The notes under the pieces were generated by a model. The model searched no databases, was not told the DNA's origin, and saw nothing but the letters and a program-made list of their open reading frames with translations. Both the position numbers and the translations under genes were made by a program. Below are positions 23,991 through 32,650 of a DNA stretch of 64,000 nt, one piece after another. Every line of letters starts with the position of its first letter. Positions within the stretch are counted from its first letter, which is position 1. The stretch is from Actinobacteria bacterium OV320 (GTDB taxonomy: Bacteria > Actinomycetota > Actinomycetes > Streptomycetales > Streptomycetaceae): NCBI GenBank assembly GCA_001298545.1, contig LJCX01000026.1, positions 248,001 to 312,000 on the forward strand, in the 5' to 3' direction.

Positions 23991-24118
23991 GACCGACAAC
24001 CGTTTGGACGACGTCACTCCGAAGGCGACGATCCGGTCTGCGGTCCGGTCTGCGGACCGACAACCGTTTGGACGACGTCACTCCGAAGGCGACGATCCGG
24101 TCTGCGGTCCGGTCTGCG
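23991..24118. repeat. Perfect 64-bp tandem duplication
   Basis: Bases 23991-24054 are repeated exactly as 24055-24118. Inside each copy a 12-bp unit (TCCGGTCTGCGG) is itself nearly doubled. It lies between the GAF regulator's start and the end of the upstream amidase gene, that is, in the regulator's leader or promoter region. Absence of any mismatch implies recent duplication or ongoing slippage/conversion. Confidence 0.95.
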
Positions 24119-24142
24119 GTTCGGTCAGCGGTCCGGTCCGGT

Positions 24143-24742
24143 TCAGGCGCGGCCGACGAGTCTCAGGTAGCGGCTCCAGTCCCAGTTCGGACCGGGATCG
24201 GTGTGATCGGTGCCCGGCACCTCGTAGTGGCCGATGATGTGCGCGCGGTCCTTCGGGATGCCGTACCGGTCGCAGACCGACGCCGTCAGCCGGGCGGATC
24301 CCTCGTAGAGGGCGTCGGTGAAGTAGACGGGTCTGTCGACCCACCCTTCGTGCTCGATACCGATGCTGCGGGTGTTGTAACCCCAGTTTCCCGCGTGCCA
24401 GGCGATGTCCGACTCGCGCACGCACTGCGCCACATGACCGTCCACGGAGCGCACGACGTAGTGGGCGGACACCTTCTTGCGCGGGTTCTGAAAGACGGTC
24501 AGGGCTTTGGCGTAGAGGGTCTGCGTGACATGGATGACGACGCGGTCGACGGGATGGGTGAGGGGACGGTTCGCCGCCGTGCGGTTGGCGTCGGTCGCGG
24601 GCTGCCACTCGGCGGAGGGGAAGTCGACCGTCCGAGGCCGGGCGCCCGCCTGTGCGGCGGGCAGCAGCACATACGGAACGGCGGCGAGGGCGGCGCCCTT
24701 CAGGATCCGTCGTCGTCCGGGGAGGGATTTCGCTCGTTCCAC
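24143..24742 (-). CDS. Tat-exported N-acetylmuramoyl-L-alanine amidase
   Basis: 199 residues. A twin-arginine signal (GRRRILKGAALAAVPYVLLP, from residue 9) is followed by an amidase-2 domain. The zinc ligands are His in VDRVVIHVTQT, the second His in HIIGHYEVPGTDHTDPG, and the distal His/Asp of that same segment; VSAHYVVRSVDGHVAQCV and SIGIEHEGWV complete the family pattern. It cleaves the MurNAc-L-Ala bond in peptidoglycan, for remodelling or as an extracellular lysin. The start is GTG. It is the only gene between the regulator and the 385-bp gap upstream. Confidence 0.88.
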   Translation of the reverse strand: MERAKSLPGRRRILKGAALAAVPYVLLPAAQAGARPRTVDFPSAEWQPATDANRTAANRPLTHPVDRVVIHVTQTLYAKALTVFQNPRKKVSAHYVVRSVDGHVAQCVRESDIAWHAGNWGYNTRSIGIEHEGWVDRPVYFTDALYEGSARLTASVCDRYGIPKDRAHIIGHYEVPGTDHTDPGPNWDWSRYLRLVGRA

Positions 24743-25127
24743 AGAGGTGCTGCCTTTCGGGGTCTCGGGCGTCCGGCGGGCGGTACCGGAGCGCGTACGG
24801 GGCGGCGGTCGGTCCCGTACGCGTCCGACTCGCCGAACCCGTGATCCCGTACCGGCCGGACACTGCCGCCACCACTCGGCGGCCGTGTCCCGCAGGCATT
24901 ACGCTACGGCGCCGGCGGGCCGGGCCGAAGGACACGCCGGAGTTCGGTGGACGAGTGCGCAACTGTGGACAACTCGCTCACCCGAACGGGGAGTTCCGGG
25001 CCCGATCCGATCGGCGCCCCGGCCGCTGTGAACGCGGATGCCGACCACGCGACGTCCGGCCAGGGCCGTCACGCGACCGGCGAGCCGCCGGATACCGGGC
25101 CGGGCGGCCAGGTCCACGGCCGTCGGC
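24743..25127. other. Gene-free interval
   Basis: 385 bp without a convincing coding frame. It contains an inverted repeat CGCGTACGGG/CCCGTACGCG (24792-24801 and 24814-24823), which may terminate or regulate, and TGTGGACAA at 24964-24972. The latter is the reverse complement of the Streptomyces DnaA-box consensus TTGTCCACA. Otherwise I see nothing. Confidence 0.5.
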
Positions 25128-26336
25128 TCAGGCCCGTCCCGCCACTGCCGCGGGATCGTCCAGCACGGCCCGCACCACCGAGTGCGCGGCCCCCAGCAAC
25201 GGGCCCTCGGGGCCCAGCCGGGAGACGGACACCGGACGGGCGGGCCCCGCCGTACGCCGGGAGAGCTCGGCCTCGAGCGACGGCAGCAGCCACGGCGCGA
25301 GCCCGGCCAGGGCGCCACCGAGCACGACACCCTCCGGGTCCAGGAGATTGAGCGCCCCGGTGAGTGCGATGCCGAGGGCCGTTCCCGCCTCGCGCAGCGC
25401 CCGCCGGACGTCCGGGTCGCCGTCCGCGGCGCGTCCCGCGAGGAGTCCGACGCGGTCCTCGCCCGGTTCCAGCCCGGCCGCCCGCAGTACCGCCTCCTCG
25501 CCGGCGTACTGCTCCAGACAGCCCCGCCCGCCGCACCCGCACTCCGGTCCGTCGGGGTGCACCGGTACATGGCCCAGCTCACCGGCGAAGCCGCGGGTGC
25601 CGCGCAGCAGGCTGCCGTCCACGACCAGCGCGGCGCCGATGCCGATCTCCGCCGACACGTGCAGGAAGTCGCCCGGAGTGTCCACGCCGAGCCAGAGTTC
25701 GGCCAGCCCGCCGAAGTTGGCCTCGTTGTCCACGGTCAGCGGGAATTCCCCGGGCAGCATCGCGCCGAGGTCGACGTCCTGCCAGTCGAGGTTGGGCGCG
25801 CGGACGACCGTACGGGCGTCACGGGCGACCAGGCCGGGGACGGCCACGGCGAGTCCGGCCGGCCACAGCCCCGCGCGTTCGGCCTCGGCGACCACCCGGC
25901 GCACGAGGCCGGTCAGTTCCTCGACCACTGGTTCGGGGGAGCGGCCCCGGTTCGTGCCGTGCCGCACGGCGCGCGCCCGTACCTCGCCGCGCAGGTCGAC
26001 GGCGCAGGCCGCCAGGTGGTCGACGCCGATCTCGGCGCCTATGCCCGCCGGGCCGCGCCCGCTGACGGCCAGCGCCGAGCCGGGGCGGCCCACCCGGCCC
26101 GGCCGCTCGGGGCCCAGCTCCTCGAGCAGTCCGGTGCGTATGAGTTCGTCGACGAGGGTGGAGACCGCTGCCCGGGTCAGGCCGATGCGTGAGGCGACCG
26201 CGGCGCGAGAGAGCGGTCCCTCGGCGCTGACGGCGTGCATCACCCGGGCCAGGTTGCGGCGGCGCATGCCCTGCTGGGTGTCGGGCAGTGCGCGCCCGGG
26301 GCCGGTCGGCCGGGCCTCGTGCAGCGGTGCGGTCAT
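25128..26336 (-). CDS. xylR: ROK-family transcriptional repressor (XylR-like)
   Basis: 402 residues. The N-terminal winged helix reads NLARVMHAVSAEGPLSRAAV, then IGLTRAAVSTLVDELIRTGLL (about 28-72). The ROK domain follows, with GIGAEIGVDH, the DNEAN segment and the zinc motif C-G-C-G-G-R-G-C-L-E near 260. The layout matches xylose repressors. It begins 22 bp after xylB on the same strand, and xylA is divergent beyond, so it very likely represses xylA and xylB in the absence of xylose. The symbol is given from context. Confidence 0.85.
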   Translation of the reverse strand: MTAPLHEARPTGPGRALPDTQQGMRRRNLARVMHAVSAEGPLSRAAVASRIGLTRAAVSTLVDELIRTGLLEELGPERPGRVGRPGSALAVSGRGPAGIGAEIGVDHLAACAVDLRGEVRARAVRHGTNRGRSPEPVVEELTGLVRRVVAEAERAGLWPAGLAVAVPGLVARDARTVVRAPNLDWQDVDLGAMLPGEFPLTVDNEANFGGLAELWLGVDTPGDFLHVSAEIGIGAALVVDGSLLRGTRGFAGELGHVPVHPDGPECGCGGRGCLEQYAGEEAVLRAAGLEPGEDRVGLLAGRAADGDPDVRRALREAGTALGIALTGALNLLDPEGVVLGGALAGLAPWLLPSLEAELSRRTAGPARPVSVSRLGPEGPLLGAAHSVVRAVLDDPAAVAGRA

Positions 26337-26358
26337 GCCTCCGTCGATTCGTCGATGC

Positions 26359-27804
26359 TCAGTGGGCGTCCGTGCTCCGGTCCAGCAGCGGGGCCGCGTC
26401 GGAGAGTACCCCGGCGATCCTGGCGAGCGTCGCCTCGTCCCGCTCGACGGCGTCGAGCACCGGACCCCGGGTGGTGTTCCAGCGGCGGGCGACGGCGGCC
26501 GGGTCCTCGCCGGTCAGCAGGCCCGCCGCCTGCGCCGCGGCCCCCAGCGCGACGAGTTCCTTGGCCTCGGGCACCTGGACCGGCCGTCCGGACAGCCGGC
26601 GCACGGTCTCCTGCCAGGCCGTGCCACGGGCACCGCCGCCGATCAGCAGCAGGGGAGCCGAGCGGTCCGCGTCCTCGTCGAGGACCAGGTCGAGCGCGCC
26701 GAGCAAGGAGTGCACCGCGCCGTCGTAGGCGGCCTGGAGCAGTTGGCCGGCGGTCGTGTCGTGGCGCAGGCCGTGCAGGAGGCCCGAGGCGTTCGGCAGG
26801 TTCGGGGTGCGCTCGCCGTCCAGGTAGGGCAGCAGGGTGAGGTTCGCGGCGGGTTCCACGGCCTCGCGGTGCAGGCCCAGCAGGGCGGCGACGCGGTCGA
26901 CGGCGAGGGTGCAGTTCAGGGTGCAGGCCAGGGGCAGCCAGTCGCCGTGCGCGTCGGCGAACCCGGCCACGGTGCCGGTGGGGTCGGTGGGGCGGCGCTT
27001 GGCCACCGCGTACACCGTGCCCGACGTGCCGAGGCTCAGCACGGGCGTGCCGGGGAGCAGTCCGAGGCCCAGCGCCGCCGCGGCGTTGTCCCCGGTGCCC
27101 GGGGCGACCAGGGTGCCCTTGGCGAAGGGCAGGTCGTGACTGTCGCGTACGGTGCCCGCCACTTCCCCGGGCCGCACCACGCGGGGCAGCAGCGCCGGGT
27201 CGAGGCCCACGTGGGCGAGGATCTCCGCGTCGTAGGACTCGGTCGCGGACGCCCACCAGCCGGTGCCGGAGGCGTCACCGCGGTCGGTGGTGCCCTCACC
27301 CGTGAGGCGCTCGGTGAGGTAGTCGTGGGGGAGGCGTACCGCCTTCGTGGCGCGCAGGGCCTCCGGCTCGTGCTCGGCCAGCCAGGCCCACTTCGTGACC
27401 GTGAAGGACGCGGCCGGGACGGAGCCGGTGCGTTCCGCCCAGAACTTCGCTCCGCCCAGTTCCTCGGTCAGCCGACGGGCCTGCGGTGCCGAGCGTACGT
27501 CGTTCCACAGCAGCGCCGGACGCACCGGCTCACCGCGCTCGTCCAGCGTGACGAGCCCGTGCTGCTGCCCGCCGACCGACACCGCGGCGGCCTCGCGGGC
27601 CGCGTCGCCGCACTGGTGCAGGGCCTCGCGCAGGGCGTCCCACCACTGGCGGGGGTCGCTCTCGCGGCCGGCGCCCGAGGTCACGGTGTGCGGCGCCTGG
27701 CCGCTCGCGACGACCTGGCCGGTGGCCGCGTCGACGACCAGCGCCTTCGTGGACTGGGTGGACGTGTCCACGCCGACGACGAGCGGACCCTCGGCTGCTG
27801 ACAT
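26359..27804 (-). CDS. xylB: Xylulokinase
   Basis: 481 residues of the FGGY kinase family. The N-terminal phosphate loop is VVGVDTSTQSTKALVVDAATG. Further segments are VSVGGQQHGLVTLDE and WNDVRSAPQ, the catalytic Asp region TDRGDASGTGWW near 190, and the ATP-site GGGARGTAWQ near 400. It phosphorylates D-xylulose for entry to the pentose phosphate pathway. The ATG at 27804 gives the standard start; the frame is open upstream only by chance. It is divergent from xylA with 140 bp between, and co-directional with the ROK gene. Confidence 0.95.
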   Translation of the reverse strand: MSAAEGPLVVGVDTSTQSTKALVVDAATGQVVASGQAPHTVTSGAGRESDPRQWWDALREALHQCGDAAREAAAVSVGGQQHGLVTLDERGEPVRPALLWNDVRSAPQARRLTEELGGAKFWAERTGSVPAASFTVTKWAWLAEHEPEALRATKAVRLPHDYLTERLTGEGTTDRGDASGTGWWASATESYDAEILAHVGLDPALLPRVVRPGEVAGTVRDSHDLPFAKGTLVAPGTGDNAAAALGLGLLPGTPVLSLGTSGTVYAVAKRRPTDPTGTVAGFADAHGDWLPLACTLNCTLAVDRVAALLGLHREAVEPAANLTLLPYLDGERTPNLPNASGLLHGLRHDTTAGQLLQAAYDGAVHSLLGALDLVLDEDADRSAPLLLIGGGARGTAWQETVRRLSGRPVQVPEAKELVALGAAAQAAGLLTGEDPAAVARRWNTTRGPVLDAVERDEATLARIAGVLSDAAPLLDRSTDAH

Positions 27805-27859
27805 CGGGTTCTCCCTCAAGTTTTTCCGCGGCTCTGCGGGATCTGTCTTCCCAGAGATG

Positions 27860-27890
27860 CGTCCGCATACTAATTTGTAAACTGCCATGA
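27860..27890. promoter_or_regulatory. AT-rich xylA/xylB divergent control region
   Basis: CATACTAATTTGTAAACTGCC at this position is the only AT-rich segment in the xylA-xylB spacer. AGTTTACAAATTAGT on the minus strand resembles xylose-operator half sites (AGTTTGTT-like) used by ROK repressors. It is a candidate operator by composition and place. Confidence 0.4.
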
Positions 27891-27944
27891 CGAAATAGCT
27901 CGCGACACAGTCAGCGACACAGACTTCAAGCAAGGAGCCGCACG

Positions 27945-29111
27945 ATGAGCTACCAGCCCACCCCCGATGACAGGTTCACCTTCGGCCTCTGGACCGTCGG
28001 CTGGCAGGGACGGGACCCGTTCGGCGACGCCACGCGGCGTGCCCTGGACCCGGTCGAGTCGGTGCAGCGCCTGGCCGAGCTGGGTGCCTACGGCGTGACC
28101 TTCCACGACGACGACCTGATCCCCTTCGGGTCCTCCGAGAGCGAGCGCGAGGAGCACATCAAGCGCTTCCGCCAGGCCCTGGACACCACCGGCATGACCG
28201 TGCCGATGGCCACCACCAACCTCTTCACGCACCCCGTCTTCAAGGACGGCGCGTTCACGGCGAACGACCGTGACGTACGTCGCTACGCCCTGCGCAAGAC
28301 GATCCGCAACATCGACCTGGCCGTCGAGCTCGGCGCGAAGATCTACGTGGCCTGGGGCGGCCGTGAGGGCGCGGAGTCCGGTGCCGCCAAGGACGTACGG
28401 GTGGCCCTCGACCGCATGAAGGAGGCCTTCGACCTCCTCGGCGAGTACGTGACCTCCCAGGGCTACGACCTGAAGTTCGCCATCGAGCCCAAGCCGAACG
28501 AGCCGCGCGGCGACATCCTGCTCCCGACCGTCGGCCACGCCCTGGCCTTCATCGAGCGCCTGGAGCGCCCGGAGCTGTACGGCGTGAACCCCGAGGTCGG
28601 CCACGAGCAGATGGCCGGGCTGAACTTCCCGCACGGCATCGCCCAGGCGCTGTGGGCGGACAAGCTCTTCCACATCGACCTCAACGGCCAGTCCGGCATC
28701 AAGTACGACCAGGACCTGCGCTTCGGCGCCGGCGATCTGCGCTCCGCGTTCTGGCTGGTCGACCTGCTGGAGAGCGCCGGTTACGCGGGCCCGAAGCACT
28801 TCGACTTCAAGCCGCCGCGCACCGAGGACCTCGACGGTGTGTGGGCCTCGGCCGCGGGCTGCATGCGTAACTACCTGATCCTCAAGGAGCGTGCGCTCGC
28901 CTTCCGTAGCGACCCGGAGGTCCAGGCGGCCCTGCGCGCCTCCCGCCTGGACGAGCTCGCCCAGGCGACCGCCGCCGACGGCCTGGAGAGCCTGCTCGCC
29001 GACCGGACCGCCTTCGAGGACTTCGACGCCGAGACGGCCGCCGCCCGCGGCATGGCCTTCGAGCACCTCGACCAGCTCGCCATGGACCACCTGCTGGGCG
29101 CCCGGGGCTGA
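27945..29111 (+). CDS. xylA: Xylose isomerase
   Basis: 388 residues, the standard length of class I actinomycete enzymes. It starts YQPTPDDRFTFGLWTVGWQG as in known Streptomyces xylose isomerases. The catalytic His is in GVTFHDDDLIPFG (about 54), the active-site Trp and metal ligands are in YVAWGGREGAE and IEPKPNEPRGD (Glu181, Lys183 region), and the GVNPEVGHEQMAGL and HIDLNGQSGIKYDQD segments complete the Mg/Co site. It converts D-xylose to D-xylulose. CAAGGAG precedes the ATG. A strong hairpin follows the stop. Confidence 0.97.
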   Translation: MSYQPTPDDRFTFGLWTVGWQGRDPFGDATRRALDPVESVQRLAELGAYGVTFHDDDLIPFGSSESEREEHIKRFRQALDTTGMTVPMATTNLFTHPVFKDGAFTANDRDVRRYALRKTIRNIDLAVELGAKIYVAWGGREGAESGAAKDVRVALDRMKEAFDLLGEYVTSQGYDLKFAIEPKPNEPRGDILLPTVGHALAFIERLERPELYGVNPEVGHEQMAGLNFPHGIAQALWADKLFHIDLNGQSGIKYDQDLRFGAGDLRSAFWLVDLLESAGYAGPKHFDFKPPRTEDLDGVWASAAGCMRNYLILKERALAFRSDPEVQAALRASRLDELAQATAADGLESLLADRTAFEDFDAETAAARGMAFEHLDQLAMDHLLGARG

Positions 29112-29119
29112 ACCGGCAC

Positions 29120-29159
29120 GCACGCGTGTGTGCACCGGCGAGCGGGCACACACGCGTGC
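29120..29159. terminator. xylA terminator hairpin
   Basis: GCACGCGTGTGTGC (29120-29133) pairs perfectly with GCACACACGCGTGC (29146-29159), a 14-bp stem and 12-nt loop, 8 bp past the xylA stop. Confidence 0.8.
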
Positions 29160-29331
29160 CGTCGAACGATCGGTCTCCCCTCGTCTCCGCTCGGTCCTCG
29201 CCAGGGTCTCCGCGCGGCTTCGGGCGGTCTCCGCGCGGAATACGCCGGAATCATGCGGTCCATGACCTGAGTCGGTATCAACTTCCGTGGGAGGCTCGCG
29301 CCGCGAGCGGTTCACCGCGACGCTGGACGGT

Positions 29332-29799
29332 ATGGCCATGCCGCCCGTACCGCCTCGACCGCCCGGACCGCCGGGCGACATGCCGCCTCCGGGCGGCTTC
29401 GGACCGCCCCGCTCCGGCTATGGACCCGACGACGGGACGGGCAGGGGAGGCTGGTCGCCGCCACCGCCATCGGGTCCGGCGGGCGGGTCAGGACGGCGGA
29501 GGAACCCCCTCTTCGTCGTCCTCGCGCTGCTCGTCACCGCGGGCGCCGTGGTCGCCGTCGTGCTGATGAGAGGCGACGATTCGCCGGCCGACGAGCCGAA
29601 CGTCGGCGGCACCACCGGCAGCGGCGCCACTCCCGCACCGTCCTTCAGCCTTCCGGTCGAGCTGCCCAGCGGCTTGCCGACCGAACTGCCGTCGCAGCTC
29701 CCCACCCGACTGCCGAGCCGACTGCCGACCGCGTTGCCGAGCGATCTGCCGAGCGATCTCGAGTCACTGCTGCCGTCCCTGCAGGAGCTGCTGCCCTAG
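29332..29799 (+). CDS. Proline-rich single-pass membrane protein with Leu-Pro-Ser repeats
   Basis: 155 residues. A Pro/Gly-rich cytoplasmic N-terminus (PPVPPRPPGPPGDMPPPGGF) is followed by one membrane helix (about 60-80: PLFVVLALLVTAGAVVAVVL). The extracellular tail is a run of L-P-S/T-x repeats (SGLPTELPSQLPTRLPSRLP and so on) ending QELLP. No enzymatic domain is visible. It could anchor or span the cell wall. The start is uncertain: ATGs at 29332 and 29338 and a GTG at 29287 are possible and none has a strong ribosome site. The TAG stop falls in a palindromic terminator. Confidence 0.6.
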   Translation: MAMPPVPPRPPGPPGDMPPPGGFGPPRSGYGPDDGTGRGGWSPPPPSGPAGGSGRRRNPLFVVLALLVTAGAVVAVVLMRGDDSPADEPNVGGTTGSGATPAPSFSLPVELPSGLPTELPSQLPTRLPSRLPTALPSDLPSDLESLLPSLQELLP

Positions 29800-29820
29800 C
29801 GGCCACGCGCGCGTGGCCGC
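29799..29820. terminator. Perfect 22-bp palindrome overlapping a stop codon
   Basis: An 11-bp arm GCGGCCACGCG meets its complement with no loop bases. Its first base is the G of the upstream TAG. The centre is the decamer ACGCGCGCGT. It probably serves both this gene and the convergent phytase-like gene. Confidence 0.65.
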
Positions 29821-29857
29821 CGGTCAGCGTCACGCGCGCGTGCCGAGGTGCCGTGGC

Positions 29858-31201
29858 TCACACGTCGCGCGGCAGCCGCACGTAGGTGACCGTCGTCTCG
29901 ATGCCGCTGTCGACGAGCCGGCCCTGCGCGTCGAAGGCGCCGGTGCCGTCCGTCATCCCGAAGTCGTTGTCGTTGATGAGGGCCAGCGTGGAGCGGTCCA
30001 CGAGCGCGACGCCCTCGATCTTCCCGGGCACCCCGGCGACCGTGCCGAGATCGACGGCCAGCCGCTTCGCCAGCACCGGCACTCCCGAGGCCGCGGGGTC
30101 GTCCAGCTGCTCCAGCGACGGGGACGTCGTGTCGTCGTCCCAACGGCCGCCCAGGATGTTCGCCGCCCGGCTCAGTCGCACCAGGTGCAGCCGCGCGGCC
30201 TTGTCGGTGCGCTCCTCCACGAGCAGCCGGTCGCCGCCCACGGCGACCAGCGAGGAGATCTTGAGCTCGGAGGTGTCGTCCTCGCTCGGGTCGACCACGT
30301 CGACCGGGTCGAAGCGGTACGCGTACTCGCCGGTGACGGCCTTCTTCTTCGGCGAGAAGCGCAGCAGCCGCGTGGTCCGCGATCCTTCTCCCGCGTCCGT
30401 GTCCGGAAGCGACAGCGGGCTCTGCACGGCCAGGACGAGGTCACCGCCCGGAAGTTGGGCCAGCCCCTCGAAGCCACGGTTGATCTTCCGGTGCAGCAGG
30501 ACGGCGGGCAGCGCCTCCACCACGGGGTAGTCCGTGCCCGTGAGCTTCAGCCCCTGCGGCACGTAACGCGTCAGCACCTTCCCGCGCGCGGAGACGTGCA
30601 CCAGCGAGGGCCCGTACTCGTCGACGAGCCAGAAACTCCCGTCCGCCGCCCGCACGATGCCCTCGGTGTCCAGCCCGTTCGGGTCGTACGACAGGGGCGT
30701 CTGGGCGTCGTAGGAGTACGGCGCCTCGTCGCGCCCCGCCTGGTTCGACAGGCCCTTCACGGGCTTGCCCGACCTCGTGGTGACCGGGATCGCCTGGAGC
30801 ACCTTCACGGTGTCCCCGGACACCCGGATCCGCACGATCGCGGGGTCGAACCCGGGCACGGGGAACGTACGGCGCTTGGTGCCGCCGACCTTGATCTGTC
30901 CGTTGGGCCCGCGGTCGGTGACCGTCCAGAACTCGCCCTCGCGGCCCGCCGGACAGATGTCGCTGCCGATGCCGCCGAGGTCCACGCCCCGGTCGTCGGC
31001 CACCGTGCCGGGCAGCAGCGCGTTGCTGAACGTCCCGAGCGGGATGTCGGCGAGCGTCGCGGTCCGCGTGACGTGCGCCTCCTGGGCCGGAGTGCCCGCG
31101 GCGGCCGGTCCGGCGGTGGCGAGCGCGGCCAGCACGGCGAGCGGTACGCCCGCCGCGACGGAACGATGGACGCGGCGCCGACCGGTGGCGTGCGGGGACA
31201 T
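29858..31201 (-). CDS. Secreted phytase-like esterase-family protein
   Basis: 447 residues. A signal peptide (RRRVHRSVAAGVPLAVLAAL to GPAAA) leads into an 'esterase-like activity of phytase' propeller. Visible segments are GIGSDICPAGREGEFWTVTD, DTEGIVRAADGSFWLVDEYG, FEGLAQLPGGDLVLAVQSPL and EGVALVDRSTLALINDNDFG. The repeated E-G and D-x-D/N positions are the family's metal-binding pattern. It is extracellular, and hydrolysis of phosphoesters is suggested by the family only. AGGAGG lies 4 bp before the ATG at 31201; upstream in-frame starts are poorer. Confidence 0.85.
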   Translation of the reverse strand: MSPHATGRRRVHRSVAAGVPLAVLAALATAGPAAAGTPAQEAHVTRTATLADIPLGTFSNALLPGTVADDRGVDLGGIGSDICPAGREGEFWTVTDRGPNGQIKVGGTKRRTFPVPGFDPAIVRIRVSGDTVKVLQAIPVTTRSGKPVKGLSNQAGRDEAPYSYDAQTPLSYDPNGLDTEGIVRAADGSFWLVDEYGPSLVHVSARGKVLTRYVPQGLKLTGTDYPVVEALPAVLLHRKINRGFEGLAQLPGGDLVLAVQSPLSLPDTDAGEGSRTTRLLRFSPKKKAVTGEYAYRFDPVDVVDPSEDDTSELKISSLVAVGGDRLLVEERTDKAARLHLVRLSRAANILGGRWDDDTTSPSLEQLDDPAASGVPVLAKRLAVDLGTVAGVPGKIEGVALVDRSTLALINDNDFGMTDGTGAFDAQGRLVDSGIETTVTYVRLPRDV

Positions 31202-31293
31202 CAGGCCTCCTGAGGAGAAGATGCGACAAGTTCGCTGACAGCGGCCAGGTTTGGGGCACGCGCCGAACGCCGTACGACCTCCGGATGAACGAA

Positions 31294-31323
31294 GGGCGTC
31301 GGCCTCCCGTCGGACCGACGCCC
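31294..31323. terminator. SWIM-gene terminator
   Basis: GGGCGTCGG pairs with CCGACGCCC around a 12-nt loop, 26 bp past the SWIM protein's stop (minus strand). Confidence 0.65.
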
Positions 31324-31348
31324 CGCGCGACACCGTGGGGAGCTCGGC

Positions 31349-32650
31349 CTAAGAAAGCGCTTCCTCTCCGTCGGGGCGGGCCACGGCCAGAGCCGTCGCC
31401 GGGTCGTGGGCGGCATCCCCGGCCGGCATCCAGCGACCGCCCTCCTCGCGGTACGGCCACCATCTGGCGTCCTGCCCCAGCCGTAGTTGGCAGGCCGTCC
31501 CGACGACCGTCCACCGGTTCGCCCGTGCCCGCAGCACCGGCCGCTCGTCCTCCTCCCAGGCCGAGTCCAGCGCGGCACGCGCGCGTGCGAACGCCTCGCC
31601 CTCCACGACCCACTCCTCCTCGAGCACGGACAGCGCGACTGCCCCGCCGTGTCGCCAGGCCCGGACGGCGGCGGCCAGTTCCGCCCGGTCGCGCCCCGAC
31701 CCGGCGGCGAGACGGTCCAGCACGGCCTCGCCGGGTCGATCCGCCGTGCCGGATACGCCGAGGACGCCGTCCGCCAGCCGTACGGCGTCCTGACCCACGG
31801 CCAACCCGGGCGTCGGCGCTCGCCGTTCCGCTCCCTCGCGGAGTGCCTCCGCGAGCAGCAGCTGCGCCGCGGCGGCCGTCCGGGCGGCCAGGATCTCCAG
31901 CGCCGCCGGTTCGACTCCGGCCGGGGGCGGGGCATCCGTGTCCCAGGAGGGCGGCACTCCCGGTTCCGGCGGGAGTTCGGGCACGGCGGGCAGCGGGGGC
32001 AGGATGTTCCCGGCCGCGTACGCCTCCGCCGCGTCCACCCCTTCGGTCCGCAGCGGCTCCGCGTCGGGCCGAGCGGCGGAGCCACGCGCCTGAAGATCGT
32101 CCAGCAGGCTCTGCTCCGCACGTCCCCGTAGCAGCAGGAGGACGAAGGGATCCTGGTCGAGCAGCCTCGCCACCTGGTAGCAGACCGCCGCCGTGTGACC
32201 GCAGTGGTCCCAGGCGCCGCAGTCGCACTGCGCCTCCAGATCGCCCAGCCCCGGAAGCAGGTCGATGCCGGCCGCCTCGGCGTCCTCGACCAGATCGGGC
32301 GGCATCTCCCGGTCGAGCAGCGCGGCCACGTGCCCCGCGCGTTCCACCGCGAGGTCCACAAGACGGTCCCACTGGTCGTCCGAGAGCCGGTCGAGCAGCA
32401 CGTCGGCCCGGTGCCGCGTGTGATCGCGGTCCTGGACGACGGCCGTGATCCGCCCCGGTCGCACCGACACCGCGCCCACGGCTCCCGCGCGCGCGAGCCG
32501 ACGGCCCGTCCTCACCTGCTCCCCGTCCAGCGCGCCGTCCTCGAGCGCGGTCAGCCACGCCCGCCCCCACCACGTCCGGGCGAACCCCGTCCCGTGGGCG
32601 GGAGGCAATGCGTCGAAGGTCCGTTCCTCGACGCTGTCGTGCCGGTTCAT
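31349..32650 (-). CDS. SWIM zinc-finger protein
   Basis: 433 residues. The SWIM motif C-x-C-xn-C-x-H is visible as QCDCGAWDHCGHTAAV (about 143-158). The preceding region (FARTWWGRAWLTALEDG, RRLARAGAVGAVSVRPGRI) is the conserved N-terminal module of bacterial SWIM proteins; the rest is Ala/Glu-rich helix. SWIM fingers bind DNA or protein and in bacteria pair with SNF2 helicases. Here the ATG overlaps the stop of the SNF2 gene (ATGA), so the two are coupled and probably form a complex. The process served (repair, transcription recycling) is unknown. Confidence 0.87.
   Translation of the reverse strand: MNRHDSVEERTFDALPPAHGTGFARTWWGRAWLTALEDGALDGEQVRTGRRLARAGAVGAVSVRPGRITAVVQDRDHTRHRADVLLDRLSDDQWDRLVDLAVERAGHVAALLDREMPPDLVEDAEAAGIDLLPGLGDLEAQCDCGAWDHCGHTAAVCYQVARLLDQDPFVLLLLRGRAEQSLLDDLQARGSAARPDAEPLRTEGVDAAEAYAAGNILPPLPAVPELPPEPGVPPSWDTDAPPPAGVEPAALEILAARTAAAAQLLLAEALREGAERRAPTPGLAVGQDAVRLADGVLGVSGTADRPGEAVLDRLAAGSGRDRAELAAAVRAWRHGGAVALSVLEEEWVVEGEAFARARAALDSAWEEDERPVLRARANRWTVVGTACQLRLGQDARWWPYREEGGRWMPAGDAAHDPATALAVARPDGEEALS

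Noticed and set aside
23938..24081. Longer N-terminus for the GAF regulator
   Set aside because: It would be made of the 64-bp tandem repeat; the TTG at 23937 has an excellent ribosome site and matches the family start.
24652..27801. Plus-strand open frame of 1049 codons
   Set aside because: It lies opposite the ROK regulator and xylB, both clearly real on the minus strand. Composition is low-complexity Pro/Arg/Ser.
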